The notes beneath the pieces are model-generated. The model saw only the letters and a program-made list of their open reading frames with translations. It made no database searches and was not told the DNA's origin. From NCBI RefSeq assembly GCF_046845755.1, contig NZ_CP177357.1:1736001-1800000 (forward strand): a DNA stretch of 64,000 nucleotides, read 5' to 3'. The translations under genes and the position numbers were made by a program. Numbering within the stretch: the stretch's first letter is position 1; each line of letters begins with the position of its first letter. Positions 1 through 8,556 of this stretch are shown here, piece after piece. The DNA comes from Rubrivirga sp046845755 (GTDB taxonomy: Bacteria > Bacteroidota > Rhodothermia > Rhodothermales > Rubricoccaceae).

Positions 1-1
1 C

Positions 2-199
2 GACGACGTCGTCACGCCCGACACCGAGTCCGGCGGGCACGCCACAGACGTGCCCCAGGACTTCGACGCCACCTCGGTCTGCGTCACCATCCCCGCCGGC
101 GCCCGGTACGTGTTCCTGTCGACGTTCGACACGTACTACGCCGACAACACGGCCGACCCGGACGGGACCCAGCCGTTCGGCCTCCTCCTCAAGCGGTAG
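2..199 (+). CDS. C-terminal end of an unidentified protein (partial)
   Basis: The frame is open from the window edge to a TAG at 197-199 and gives 65 residues. The start lies outside the window. The piece is acidic (begins DDVVTPDTESGG) and contains a beta-strand-like stretch (SVCVTIPAGARYVFLSTFD) and an ending PFGLLLKR, which looks like a beta-sandwich of an exported protein. No family is recognised and no function is proposed. It is followed 50 bases later by aroB on the same strand. Confidence 0.6.
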   Translation, partial: DDVVTPDTESGGHATDVPQDFDATSVCVTIPAGARYVFLSTFDTYYADNTADPDGTQPFGLLLKR

Positions 200-249
200 C
201 GTCCGACACGTGGGACGGCACGCGGGGGCGCCTTAGGGCCCTCGGCTGT

Positions 250-1377
250 GTGGCGATCTTGCGCGGCCCTCCGATCGCCGCCGTGCCCGCCGCTCCCGTC
301 CACGTCTCGCTCCCCGACGGCCGGGGCTACCCCGTCCACGTCGACCCGCTCGCGACGGCGCCGCGCCGCCTCCGCGACGCCGGGTTGCCCGGCCGCGTGC
401 TCGTCGTCACCGACGCGACGGTGGGGCCGCTCTGGTTGGCGCCCCTGACGGACGCCCTGCGCGCCGACGGGCGGACCGTCGAGACGCTGGCGGTCCCGGC
501 TGGCGAGGCGTCGAAGTCGCTGGCCGTGTATTCGGACGTGCTCGACTGGGCGCTCGCGCTCGGGCTCGACCGGGGGACGCCCGTGCTCGCGCTCGGGGGC
601 GGCGTCGTCGGGGACCTCGCCGGCTTCGCCGCCGCGACGCTGCTCCGGGGCCTCCCGCTCGTCCAGATCCCGACCACGACGATCGCCCAGGTCGACAGCG
701 CGATCGGCGGCAAGACCGGGCTCAACCACGCCAGCGGGAAGAACCTCGTCGGCGCGTTCCACCAGCCCGTGTTCGTCCTCGCCGACCCAGCGACCCTCGC
801 GACGCTGCCCGACCGCGACTTCCGCAGCGGGCTCGCCGAGGCCGTCAAGCACGCCTTGATCTCGGACGCCGCGCTCGCGGACCGCCTGCGCGACGACTGG
901 GACGCGCTCGTCGGACGCCGACTCGACGTGGTCGCCGCCCTCGTCCGGGACGCCGCCGCTGTCAAGGCCGCCGTGGTGTCGGCCGACGAGCGCGAGGCGG
1001 GCGTCCGGGCGCTCCTCAACTTTGGCCACACGTTCGGGCACGCGATCGAGCGCGAGGCGGGCTACGGCACGCTCACGCACGGCGAGGCCGTCGCCCTCGG
1101 CATGCGCGCCGCCTTGCACCTGTCGGCGTCGTTGGCAGCCGGCGCCGTCGCCGCCGACCTCGGGCCGTTCGCCGCCGCCGACGACCTGGTCGCCCGGCTC
1201 TCGCCGCCCGCGCCGGCCCTCGACCCCGACCGGTTGACGGCGGCCATGGCGTCGGACAAAAAGCGCACTGCGAGCGGGCTCCGGTTCGTCGTCCTCGACG
1301 CCGTCGGGTCGGCGCGGCTGGCGGACGGCGTGCCCCCCGCAATGGTCGCCGCTGCCTGGCGCCACGCGCTGCGCTAG
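250..1377 (+). CDS. aroB: 3-dehydroquinate synthase
   Basis: Cytoplasmic NAD- and metal-dependent enzyme that cyclises DAHP to 3-dehydroquinate, step two of the shikimate pathway to aromatic amino acids. The 375 residues match the family's usual length. Visible signatures are the NAD-binding GGGVVGDLAGF (116-126), the DSAIGGKTG segment (149-157), and the metal ligands E197 (GLAEAVK), H260 (NFGHTFGHA) and H277 (THGEA). The start is a GTG at 250 without a Shine-Dalgarno sequence; the first ~17 residues are poorly conserved in type, so a slightly later start is possible. No other aro gene lies beside it; the elongator tRNA-Met follows. Confidence 0.95.
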   Translation: MAILRGPPIAAVPAAPVHVSLPDGRGYPVHVDPLATAPRRLRDAGLPGRVLVVTDATVGPLWLAPLTDALRADGRTVETLAVPAGEASKSLAVYSDVLDWALALGLDRGTPVLALGGGVVGDLAGFAAATLLRGLPLVQIPTTTIAQVDSAIGGKTGLNHASGKNLVGAFHQPVFVLADPATLATLPDRDFRSGLAEAVKHALISDAALADRLRDDWDALVGRRLDVVAALVRDAAAVKAAVVSADEREAGVRALLNFGHTFGHAIEREAGYGTLTHGEAVALGMRAALHLSASLAAGAVAADLGPFAAADDLVARLSPPAPALDPDRLTAAMASDKKRTASGLRFVVLDAVGSARLADGVPPAMVAAAWRHALR

Positions 1378-1399
1378 CCCCGCTTCCTCAAAGCTTGGA

Positions 1400-1429
1400 T
1401 TGAGGCCCGGCGCGGCGGGGGCGTATCCT
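1400..1429 (+). promoter_or_regulatory. Promoter of the elongator tRNA-Met gene
   Basis: A sigma70-type pair, TTGAGG (1400-1405) and TATCCT (1424-1429), is separated by 18 bases and lies 10 bases before the tRNA. An alternative -35, TTGGAT (1395-1400), would need a 23-base spacer. The -10 resembles that of the initiator tRNA in this window (TACCTT), which supports the call. Confidence 0.6.
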
Positions 1430-1438
1430 GGCGGGCCC

Positions 1439-1512
1439 GGCGCGGTAGCTCAGCTGGTTAGAGCGCAGGATTCATAACCCTGAGGTCGGGAGTTCAAGTC
1501 TCCCTCGCGCCA
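1439..1512 (+). tRNA. tRNA-Met (CAT), elongator type
   Basis: A full cloverleaf can be drawn: acceptor GGCGCGG/TCGCGCC, D stem GCTC/GAGC, anticodon loop TTCATAA (anticodon CAT), T stem GGGAG/CTCCC with TTCAAGT loop, discriminator A. The G1-C72 pair excludes an initiator tRNA. The anticodon arm followed by AGGTC resembles elongator tRNA-Met more than lysidine-modified tRNA-Ile2, though both read CAT. An A31-C39 mismatch closes the anticodon stem. The CCA end is not fully encoded (CCG follows). Confidence 0.93.
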
Positions 1513-1571
1513 CCGATTCCCCCCGGCCCTCGCGCCCGGCCTCGACGGCCGGGCGCGACTCGTTTCAGCCC

Positions 1572-2792
1572 ATGCGGATCTACCTCCACGACTACGGCGG
1601 CCACGCCTTCCTGGTCGGCCTCGCCCGCGAGCTGGCGCGGCGGGGCCATGCCGTCCGCTACGGGTTCTCGGCGACAAACGAAGCGCCCCAGGGCGACCTC
1701 GCGCCCCGCTCGGACGACCCGCCGACGCTGTCGCTCGACCCCGTCGTGACGGCGCCTGTCGACAAGCGGGCGCGGTCGCTGGCGGGGCTGGTCCGGCGGC
1801 GCCAGGCCGAGGCGCAGTTCGGAAAGGCCGCCGCCGCGCACGTCCGTCGGTGGGACGCCGACGTGGTGATCGGCGCGAACGCCTCGCTCGACGTGATCGC
1901 CCCCCTGATGGCCGCGGCGCACGCCCAGGACGCCGCGTTCGTGAACTGGCTCCAGGACGTCCACTCGGTCGGCACGCGCGCCGTGCTGACGCGCAAGTTC
2001 GGGGTCGCCGGCGACCTGCTCGGTCGCGTGTTCGAGGCGCGCGAGGGGCGCCTGCTCAGGGGCGCGGACGCGGTGCTGGCGATCACCGACGCGTTCCGGC
2101 CGCTCTTGGATCGCTGGCGCGTCCGCCCCGAGCGCGTGTCGGTGATCGAGAACTGGGCCCCGCTGGCGGACCTGCCCCAGCGCCCGCGCGACAACCCGTG
2201 GGCTCACGAGCACGGGCTGTCCGGGCACCCCGTCGTGCTGTACTCCGGCACGCTCGGGATGAAGCACGACCCGGCCGGTCTGGCGCACCTCGCTGAGCGG
2301 CTGGCCGCAGCGGCCCCCGACGCCCGGCTCGTCGTCGTGTCGAGTGGCGAGGGCGCCGACTGGCTGGCGACCGCCCAGCGCGAGCGCGGGCTGGCGAACG
2401 TTGTGCTCTTGCCCTTCCAGCCGTTCGAGGTCTTCCCCGACGTGCTCGGCGCCGCCGACGTGTTCGTGGCCGTGCTCGAGCCCGAGGCGAGCGCCGTGTC
2501 GGTCCCCTCGAAGGTGCTCGCGTACCTCTGCGCTGGCCGCCCGGCCGTGCTCTCGGTCCCGCCCGACAACCTCGCCGCCCGGATCGTGACGCGCGAGCGG
2601 GCCGGGGCCGTCGTGCCGCCCGGCGACCCCGACGCCCTCGCGGGCGCCGTGCTGGCGCTCCTGGCCGACGACGCCGAGCGCCACCGCGCCGGCGACGCAG
2701 GCCGTGCCTACGCCAAGCGCGCCTTCGACCTCGGGGCCATCGCCGACCGCTTCGAGGCCGTCCTGACCGGCGCCGTCGCCGCCCGCGGCTAG
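1572..2792 (+). CDS. Glycosyltransferase family 4
   Basis: A GT-B fold glycosyltransferase of 406 residues, probably transferring a sugar from a nucleotide donor to a cell-surface glycan or glycolipid on the cytoplasmic side. The N-terminal acceptor domain starts MRIYLHDYGGHAF. The donor domain shows LYSGTLGMKH (223-232) and E303 with PEASAVSVPSKVLAYLCAG (304-322), the usual family-4 nucleotide-sugar region. It starts at ATG 1572, 60 bases after the tRNA. The K+ channel gene begins 9 bases after its stop, so the two are likely co-transcribed. No polysaccharide cluster surrounds it, so donor and acceptor cannot be named. Confidence 0.85.
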   Translation: MRIYLHDYGGHAFLVGLARELARRGHAVRYGFSATNEAPQGDLAPRSDDPPTLSLDPVVTAPVDKRARSLAGLVRRRQAEAQFGKAAAAHVRRWDADVVIGANASLDVIAPLMAAAHAQDAAFVNWLQDVHSVGTRAVLTRKFGVAGDLLGRVFEAREGRLLRGADAVLAITDAFRPLLDRWRVRPERVSVIENWAPLADLPQRPRDNPWAHEHGLSGHPVVLYSGTLGMKHDPAGLAHLAERLAAAAPDARLVVVSSGEGADWLATAQRERGLANVVLLPFQPFEVFPDVLGAADVFVAVLEPEASAVSVPSKVLAYLCAGRPAVLSVPPDNLAARIVTRERAGAVVPPGDPDALAGAVLALLADDAERHRAGDAGRAYAKRAFDLGAIADRFEAVLTGAVAARG

Positions 2793-2801
2793 CTTGCAGC
2801 G

Positions 2802-3734
2802 ATGACCGAGCCGACGCCCGCGCCCGCCCTCGACCCCGACCGCCCGACCCCCGAGGGCTTCCGCCCGGTCGGGACCGGCCTCCGGCGGCGGCTCTTCGAG
2901 ATCGTCTTCCACGCCGACGACCCCGTCGCCAAGGCGTTCGACATCGTCCTGATCGTCGCCATATTGGTGAGCGTCGTCGTGGTGATGCTCGAGAGCGTAG
3001 GCGGGATCCAGGTTCGGTACGCGCCAGAGCTGTTCGTCATCGAGTGGTTCTTTACCATCCTGTTTACGATCGAGTACGTCCTGCGGCTGATCGTCCTGCA
3101 GAACCCGTTCCGCTACGCGCGCAGCTTTTTCGGGGTCGTCGACGTGCTCTCGATCCTTCCGACGTACATCACGCTGCTGTATCCGGAGGGCGGTGCCCAG
3201 GTCCTCGTTACGGTCCGCATTCTGCGCGCGTTGCGCGTTTTCCGCGTCCTCAAGCTGGGGAACTACCTCGACGAGGCCGAGCAGCTCCGCCGGGCGCTCG
3301 CCGCGAGCCGCCGCAAGATCTTTGTCTTCATCTTCGTCGTGCTCACACTCGTGACCGTCGCTGGGGCGCTGATGTACCTCATCGAGGGCGGCGAGAACGG
3401 GTTCACGTCGATCCCCCGGAGCGTCTACTGGGCCGTCATCACCGTCACCACGGTCGGCTACGGCGACATCGCTGCGCAGACGGCGGTCGGGCAGTTCCTC
3501 ACCGTCGCCCTCGTCATCGTCGGCTACGGCATCATCGCCGTGCCGACAGGGATCGTGACCGTCGAGCTGGGCATGGCGCGGTCCAAGAAGCTGGCCGACG
3601 CGTTCGCCATCCGGACACCCATCGAGGTCCAGGTCGACAGGTGCCCGATCTGCGGGCTCGACGACCACGACGCCGACGCCCGGCACTGCAAGTACTGCGG
3701 CGAGGGCCTCATCGTCACCGCCACACCGACCTGA
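2802..3734 (+). CDS. Voltage-gated-type potassium channel with C-terminal zinc ribbon
   Basis: Inner-membrane six-helix channel of 310 residues. The S4-like helix carries basic residues every third position (R139, R142, R145, R148, K151). The pore loop has the K+ selectivity filter TVGYGD (217-222), followed by the S6 helix. The cytoplasmic tail has a treble or zinc-ribbon knuckle with C281, C284, C296 and C299, which is unusual for Kv-like channels and may be a metal or redox-sensing or assembly module (inference). It starts at ATG 2802, 9 bases after the glycosyltransferase gene. Confidence 0.92.
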   Translation: MTEPTPAPALDPDRPTPEGFRPVGTGLRRRLFEIVFHADDPVAKAFDIVLIVAILVSVVVVMLESVGGIQVRYAPELFVIEWFFTILFTIEYVLRLIVLQNPFRYARSFFGVVDVLSILPTYITLLYPEGGAQVLVTVRILRALRVFRVLKLGNYLDEAEQLRRALAASRRKIFVFIFVVLTLVTVAGALMYLIEGGENGFTSIPRSVYWAVITVTTVGYGDIAAQTAVGQFLTVALVIVGYGIIAVPTGIVTVELGMARSKKLADAFAIRTPIEVQVDRCPICGLDDHDADARHCKYCGEGLIVTATPT

Positions 3735-3736
3735 GC

Positions 3737-4153
3737 TTAGGCCGGGGCCGTGCTCTGCGGACGCGCGCGCGCTGACGGCGCGCCCTGCTGGCGGGCGGTG
3801 ATCTCCTCGCGCCACGCCCGGGTCAGGAACGCGTAGTCGAGCGCTTCGGCCGCCTCGCCGAGGTCGCCGACGGCCTGGAAGCCGAGGTCGACCGGCGACA
3901 CGAAGCGCGTCGGGGCGCTCGATAGGTCGAACACGCGGGCGCGCAGGCCGAGGCGGTACTCGCCCGCGAGCTGGCCGAGCACGCACGCCGTGCCGTCGGC
4001 GAGTTCCAGCGTGGCCGTGTCGACGTTCGCTGCCCAGCCGCCGTCGCGATCGTCGAGCAGGTCGGCGCCGCGAGCGGCCCGGGCGCGGGCGGCGTCGAGC
4101 GTGAGGGCCGCGAGGCGGCGGCGCTGGCGGGACTGACGGGGGCGTCCGAACAT
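3737..4153 (-). CDS. Hypothetical protein, 138 residues
   Basis: Unrecognised soluble protein. It begins with a very basic segment (MFGRPRQSRQRRR), continues with an alpha/beta region (DTATLELADGTACVLGQLAG, YRLGLRARVFDL) and an aromatic helix (EALDYAFLTRAWREEI), and ends in a disordered tail. It converges on the K+ channel gene, with 2 bases between the stops. Upstream lie 122 bases shared with nothing else. Amino-acid composition is normal for this genome, unlike the arginine/proline-rich shadow frames, so it is probably real. Confidence 0.6.
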   Translation of the reverse strand: MFGRPRQSRQRRRLAALTLDAARARAARGADLLDDRDGGWAANVDTATLELADGTACVLGQLAGEYRLGLRARVFDLSSAPTRFVSPVDLGFQAVGDLGEAAEALDYAFLTRAWREEITARQQGAPSARARPQSTAPA

Positions 4154-4275
4154 AACGGGAGGGGCGTGTCGTGGGGAGAGGGTACGTCAGAGTCGCTCGC
4201 CGGGTACCGAGCGTGGCAGCGGGCGAACACGCTCAGGGACCGCCCTCCGAACGGGCCGCCCGCGTCGGCGGTGCC

Positions 4276-5700
4276 CTAGGCCAGCCACGCGATGAGCAGG
4301 CCGAGCGCGGAGAGCGGCGCCACGATCGCCGCGCGGTACACGCGCCCGGCGAACGGCGACGAGTCGTGGTCGATGGGCCCCTTCCAGCGCGCCAGCACCG
4401 CCGCGCCGACGGCGCTCGCCACGAGCCCGACCCCGAAGGCCACGGCGGTCAGCGCGATGGGATGCGCCGGGGCGGGTGTCCCCGCGACGGCCCCCGTCGT
4501 CTGCTCGGCCCACACCCGGAGCCACATCACGAGGAGGACGGGCCCGATCCCGACCAACGTTGCCCGCCACGCGGCCCGCCACGTCAGCCCGGCGACGCCC
4601 CAGTCCGGCCGGGCCGCCATCATCCGATCGACGCCGAGGAACGCAAAGGCGACCGACCACGCGACGGCGTAGGGGAACAGCAGGTCCGCGCCGAACGCGC
4701 TCGCGGCGAGCAGCCACATTACGCCGACCGACGACACGCTGAAGACGTTGCTCGTCGTGTGCGGGCGCCGGCGGGGGTCGTGGGGCAGGCCGTCGGCCTC
4801 GCGGCCGGCGGGCCAGATGCGGGCGTAGAGCACGAACACGAGGGCCGGCGACAGCAGCCACGCGGTCCCGCCGAGCGCCCACACGAGATACCCCACAAGC
4901 GCGACCCCGAACACGCCGGCGCCGCCGACGGTCGTCTCGCGCCGGAGCACGGCGACGACTCCCAGCAGGCCCACCAGCACGGCTGCGTGCCCCACCAGCA
5001 GCGTCGCGTCGAACGTCAGCAGGCGCACGAGCACGGCGTACGCCCCGAGCGGCACGAACAGGTTGTTGAGCCCCCGCCACGAGACGGTCTCGACGATCGT
5101 CGCGAGCACGGCCACGATCGCGCCGATCCACAACGCCTCGGCGCGGCCGACCGGCGTGAACAGGAGCAGCGGCACGTGGACGCACAGGAAGGCCACGAAC
5201 AGGAACGCGACGGCGCCCTCCTGGCTCTTGTCCTCGTCGTCGTCGAACCGGGCCACGTCGTGGCGCTCGGCGACGAGCCCGGCGACGGGGCTGGCGATGC
5301 CGAGCAGCAGGATCGGGATCGAGTACAGCACAGCCGACCCGTCGGCGAGCACGTAGAGCGCCCACACGGCGAGCGGGAAGCTCACGTCGCCGATCGAGGC
5401 CGCGCCGTCGTGGAGCACGTGGCCGACCGACTGGCGCAGGGCTGGGATGAACCGGATCGCGAGGACCGTCGCCACGGCGACGGCCGCCAGCACAGCGAGC
5501 GGCCAGTCAGCGTCGAACAGCCAGGGCAGCGACAGGGCGACGGCGCTCATCGCCGCGTGGAGCGCCTTCTGGGTGGCGACGGCGCCGAGCCCGCGCCGGA
5601 GCTGGGCCCACCGCAGCACGGCCAGCGTCAGCCCGAACGCCCCGAGCACGCCGGCGATGCCGGCCCACGGGGAGAGCACGGCGGGCGTCAACTCGGTCAC
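4276..5700 (-). CDS. Phytol/dolichol kinase-like integral membrane protein
   Basis: About 474 residues with a dozen or more hydrophobic helices. The N-terminal half recalls the CTP-dependent polyprenol kinase family (SEC59/VTE5): QKALHAAMS near 44, GIASPVAGLVAE near 134, the cytidylyl/kinase signature DEDKSQEGAVAF (156-167), and ETVSWRGLNNLFVPLG (204-219). The aspartate usually found in the GD-x-A element is not present (GIASPVAG), so activity is uncertain. The C-terminal half is extra membrane helices of unknown role. GTG 5700 is preferred, because the 51 codons upstream of it read like noncoding arginine/proline-rich sequence. It is divergent from the amidohydrolase gene. Confidence 0.65.
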   Translation of the reverse strand: MTELTPAVLSPWAGIAGVLGAFGLTLAVLRWAQLRRGLGAVATQKALHAAMSAVALSLPWLFDADWPLAVLAAVAVATVLAIRFIPALRQSVGHVLHDGAASIGDVSFPLAVWALYVLADGSAVLYSIPILLLGIASPVAGLVAERHDVARFDDDEDKSQEGAVAFLFVAFLCVHVPLLLFTPVGRAEALWIGAIVAVLATIVETVSWRGLNNLFVPLGAYAVLVRLLTFDATLLVGHAAVLVGLLGVVAVLRRETTVGGAGVFGVALVGYLVWALGGTAWLLSPALVFVLYARIWPAGREADGLPHDPRRRPHTTSNVFSVSSVGVMWLLAASAFGADLLFPYAVAWSVAFAFLGVDRMMAARPDWGVAGLTWRAAWRATLVGIGPVLLVMWLRVWAEQTTGAVAGTPAPAHPIALTAVAFGVGLVASAVGAAVLARWKGPIDHDSSPFAGRVYRAAIVAPLSALGLLIAWLA

Positions 5701-5864
5701 GCGGTCGGGAGGGCGGGCATGCCGGAAGGTACCTGCCCGGCCCCGGGGCTCGGCCGGACGCCCGGCTAGCAACGGGGCCAGGCCTCCCACACTCGAGGCG
5801 CGGGCGGGCGAACACGCCCGGGGCCGTCGCGTACCCGGCACCCCTCTCTGCACTCCCCCTCTCC

Positions 5865-6656
5865 GTGTCTGACCCCTTCTCGATCGCCCCCGGCCCCGGG
5901 CCCCTCGTCGCCGCCGCCGTCCACGATGGCCACGCCATCCACCCCGAGACGCTTCCGCACGTCGCGCTCGACGACGCCGGCCGATTGCGCGAGGAGGACC
6001 CCTTTACCGGCCGCCTCACGGACGTGGCGCCGACTCGCGTCGTCGGCCACCGCTCGCGGTTCGAGATCGACCTCAACCGGCCGCGTGAGAAGGCGCTCTA
6101 CCGCACGCCCGAAGACGCCTGGGGCCTGACCGTCTGGACCGGCGATGTGCCGGACGCGGTCGCCGACCGCTCGCTCACCCTCTACGACGACTTCTACGCG
6201 GCCGTCGAGAAGCTGCTGGCGCTCAAGATCCGCCAGCACGGGTCCGTCGTCGTCTACGACCTCCACTCGTACAACCACCGCCGCGACGGGCCGGACGGCC
6301 CGACTGCCGACCCCGAGGGCAACCCCGAGGTCAACATCGGGACCGGCTCGCTGGACCGCGAGCGCTGGGGGCCGCTCGTCGACGGGTTCATGGCCGACCT
6401 CCGGGCGGGCGCGGCCGAGGCGGGCATCGCCGACCTCGACGTGCGCGAGAACGTCAAATTCCAGGGCGGCCACTTCTCGCAGTGGATCCACCACACGTTC
6501 GGGAGCGCCGCGTGCGTGATCGCCGTCGAGTTCAAGAAGACGTTCATGGACGAGTGGAGCGGAGCCCTCGACCGCGAGCGGTTCGACGCGCTCCACCGCG
6601 CGCTGGCGTCGACGACGGAGGGCGCCCTCGCGGCGCGCGAGCGGCTGACGCCGTGA
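5865..6656 (+). CDS. N-formylglutamate amidohydrolase family protein
   Basis: A zinc-dependent amidohydrolase of the HutG family, 263 residues, soluble. Visible family elements are HDGHAIHPE (20-28), EIDLNRPREKALY (67-79), YDLHSYNHRR (131-140), the metal/active-site region FQGGHFSQWIHH (199-210) and EFKKTFMDEW (222-231). HutG itself cleaves N-formyl-L-glutamate, but no histidine-utilisation genes are near. The stop overlaps the start of the QEGLA gene (GTGA), and an ATP-grasp gene follows, so this enzyme probably acts in a different, peptide- or glutamate-related pathway (inference). The GTG start follows a C/T-rich leader. Confidence 0.88.
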   Translation: MSDPFSIAPGPGPLVAAAVHDGHAIHPETLPHVALDDAGRLREEDPFTGRLTDVAPTRVVGHRSRFEIDLNRPREKALYRTPEDAWGLTVWTGDVPDAVADRSLTLYDDFYAAVEKLLALKIRQHGSVVVYDLHSYNHRRDGPDGPTADPEGNPEVNIGTGSLDRERWGPLVDGFMADLRAGAAEAGIADLDVRENVKFQGGHFSQWIHHTFGSAACVIAVEFKKTFMDEWSGALDRERFDALHRALASTTEGALAARERLTP

Positions 6657-8512
6657 CGCCCGACGCCATCGGGACGGCCGTCCGCGACGGGCTCCGCCGC
6701 GGCGAGCCGGTCCGGCTCGCGCTGCCCGACGACGGCGTCGTGTTCGTGGACCACGCCGTGCCCGTGCTGGCGGTCCACCGCTGCGCGCCGGCCCACGAGG
6801 GCGCCGACGCCCCGGCGACCTGCACCGACGCCCATACTCTCGTGACGACGCAGCCCGCGTACGTCGTCGCCTCAGGCCCGGACGTCGCCGCCGCGCGCGA
6901 CGCCATCCGCGCCGTCGCCGAGGCGCTCGCCGGGGCGGGCACGCCGCCGCTCGTGGTCGAGGTCTGGACCCCGCTCGACGCCGAGCACGACGACGGGCCC
7001 GACCCGTTCGACCGCGCCCCCGGCTTCACGCTCTTCACCACGTCGGCCGGCCCCGACGCCGCCACGGTCGAGGCCTTGCGCGACGCGCTCTCGGGCATCG
7101 AGGTCGCCGGGCAGGGCGCGAGCGTGGACCACATCGTGGCCGACTCCGTCGCGCCGCCCGGGCTGGTGCCGCTCGAGGTGCCTGGCGCCCTGGGCCTGGC
7201 CGTCGACGCCGTGTTCGTCAACGCCCGTGACGGCGAGTTCTACCCACGCGTGCTGGCCGAGGTGCGCGACGCCCTCGCGCCCGCGCTCCGAGATGCCGCC
7301 GCGGCGCGCGCCTCGGTCCCGCTGTCCGAGGTCGGCCGCGCGACGCTCGAGCCCGCGGCCCTGGCCGTCGACGCCGGCCTCGCCGAGGTCGCCAGCTCGT
7401 TCGGCCTGCTCCTGCAGATCACGCCGGTCAACGGCGACGCGGCCTGGGAGGAGTTCCGGACGACCTGCGACCGCGCGCCCGAGTTCGTGTACCGCCCCCT
7501 CGCGTACGACCCCGACGCCGCCCGCCGGACGCTCTTCTCGCTCCCGCTGGACCAGGTCGAGGACCCCGTCGTGGCCGGGCTGCTCCGCGAGTCGCGCGAC
7601 GAGATCGCCGACCACGTGCGGATGACGCTCGACGTCGACACGCCGCAGTTTCTGCCCACCAGCCTGCGCGTCTACGGCGCCCCCGACGACGGGCTGGTCG
7701 CCCTCGCGCGCCAGCTCCTCTCGATGCTCGACGACGCCCCGCCCCGTCCGCTCGGCAGCGAAGTCGTGGGGGCGACGGCGTTCGCCGCCGCCGCTCGCGT
7801 CCAGCTCGACGCGTACGGCGCCGTTTCGGCCGACGTACCGCAGGCGGTCCAGATCCGCGACGACATCCCGGGCAGCTTGATGGTCTCCGACGGCCGCCTC
7901 CTGATCGGCGCGCACACCCGGATCCCCGCCGCGCGCGTCGAGGCCCTGCTGGCGCACGAGGTCGGCACGCACGTGCTGACGTTCGCGAACGGCGCGGCGC
8001 AGCCGTTGCGGATGCTGCGCTACGGGCTCGCCGGCTACCAGGACCTGCAGGAGGGGCTCGCCGTCCTGGCCGAGTGGCTCGTCGGCGGGCTCACGGCCGG
8101 CCGCTTCCGCACCCTCGCCGCGCGTGTGCTCGGCGCCCGGGCGCTGGCCGAGGGCGCCGACTTTGTCGAGACCTTCCGCGTTCTCACCGGCGAAGCGGGG
8201 CTGAGTGACCGCGCCGCGTTCACCGTCACCCTGCGCCTGTACCGGGGCGGCGGGCTGACGAAGGACATGGTCTACCTCCGCGGCCTGCGCGACCTGCTCG
8301 CCCACCTCGGCGACGGGCACCCGCTGTGGCCCCTCTTCCTGGGCAAAATCGCCCTGCGGCACGTCCCCGCCATCGCCGACCTGCGCGCCCGCGGCGTCCT
8401 GTACGAGCCCCCACTCCGCCCCCTCCACGCCGACGCCGAGGCGACCCGCCAGCGGCTCGCGCGCCTGCGCGGCGGCCTCACCCTTCTCGACCTGCTCACG
8501 CCTGAGGCCTAG
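6653..8512 (+). CDS. QEGLA-motif (DUF1704, MATCAP-like) metallopeptidase
   Basis: A 619-residue protein of the family annotated as flavohemoglobin expression-modulating QEGLA motif protein (TIGR02421). It carries HEVGTH (H435, E436, H440) and, 32 residues after H435, YQDLQEGLAVLAEW with E467 as a probable third zinc ligand. Eukaryotic members of the DUF1704 family (MATCAP) are tubulin tyrosine carboxypeptidases, so a carboxypeptidase-like activity is plausible here (inference). The N-terminal ~250 residues are acidic and unique to this type. GTG 6653 overlaps the preceding stop, so translation is coupled. The flavohemoglobin name has little mechanistic support, and no flavohemoglobin gene is nearby. 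Confidence 0.9.
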   Translation: MTPDAIGTAVRDGLRRGEPVRLALPDDGVVFVDHAVPVLAVHRCAPAHEGADAPATCTDAHTLVTTQPAYVVASGPDVAAARDAIRAVAEALAGAGTPPLVVEVWTPLDAEHDDGPDPFDRAPGFTLFTTSAGPDAATVEALRDALSGIEVAGQGASVDHIVADSVAPPGLVPLEVPGALGLAVDAVFVNARDGEFYPRVLAEVRDALAPALRDAAAARASVPLSEVGRATLEPAALAVDAGLAEVASSFGLLLQITPVNGDAAWEEFRTTCDRAPEFVYRPLAYDPDAARRTLFSLPLDQVEDPVVAGLLRESRDEIADHVRMTLDVDTPQFLPTSLRVYGAPDDGLVALARQLLSMLDDAPPRPLGSEVVGATAFAAAARVQLDAYGAVSADVPQAVQIRDDIPGSLMVSDGRLLIGAHTRIPAARVEALLAHEVGTHVLTFANGAAQPLRMLRYGLAGYQDLQEGLAVLAEWLVGGLTAGRFRTLAARVLGARALAEGADFVETFRVLTGEAGLSDRAAFTVTLRLYRGGGLTKDMVYLRGLRDLLAHLGDGHPLWPLFLGKIALRHVPAIADLRARGVLYEPPLRPLHADAEATRQRLARLRGGLTLLDLLTPEA

Positions 8513-8556
8513 GCACTCTGCCCCGTCCCCGCGCTCCGCTCCTCTCTCCCCTCCCC

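Noticed and set aside
1494..3986. 830-codon minus-strand frame across the glycosyltransferase and K+ channel genes
   Set aside because: Arises from GC-rich codon bias; it covers the tRNA end and two well-supported plus-strand genes, and the sequence is low-complexity.
4171..5769. 532-codon open frame on the plus strand opposite the phytol kinase-like gene
   Set aside because: Composed of R/H/E/P-rich, repetitive shadow sequence with no fold pattern; the minus-strand frame has a clean membrane-protein pattern and family motifs.
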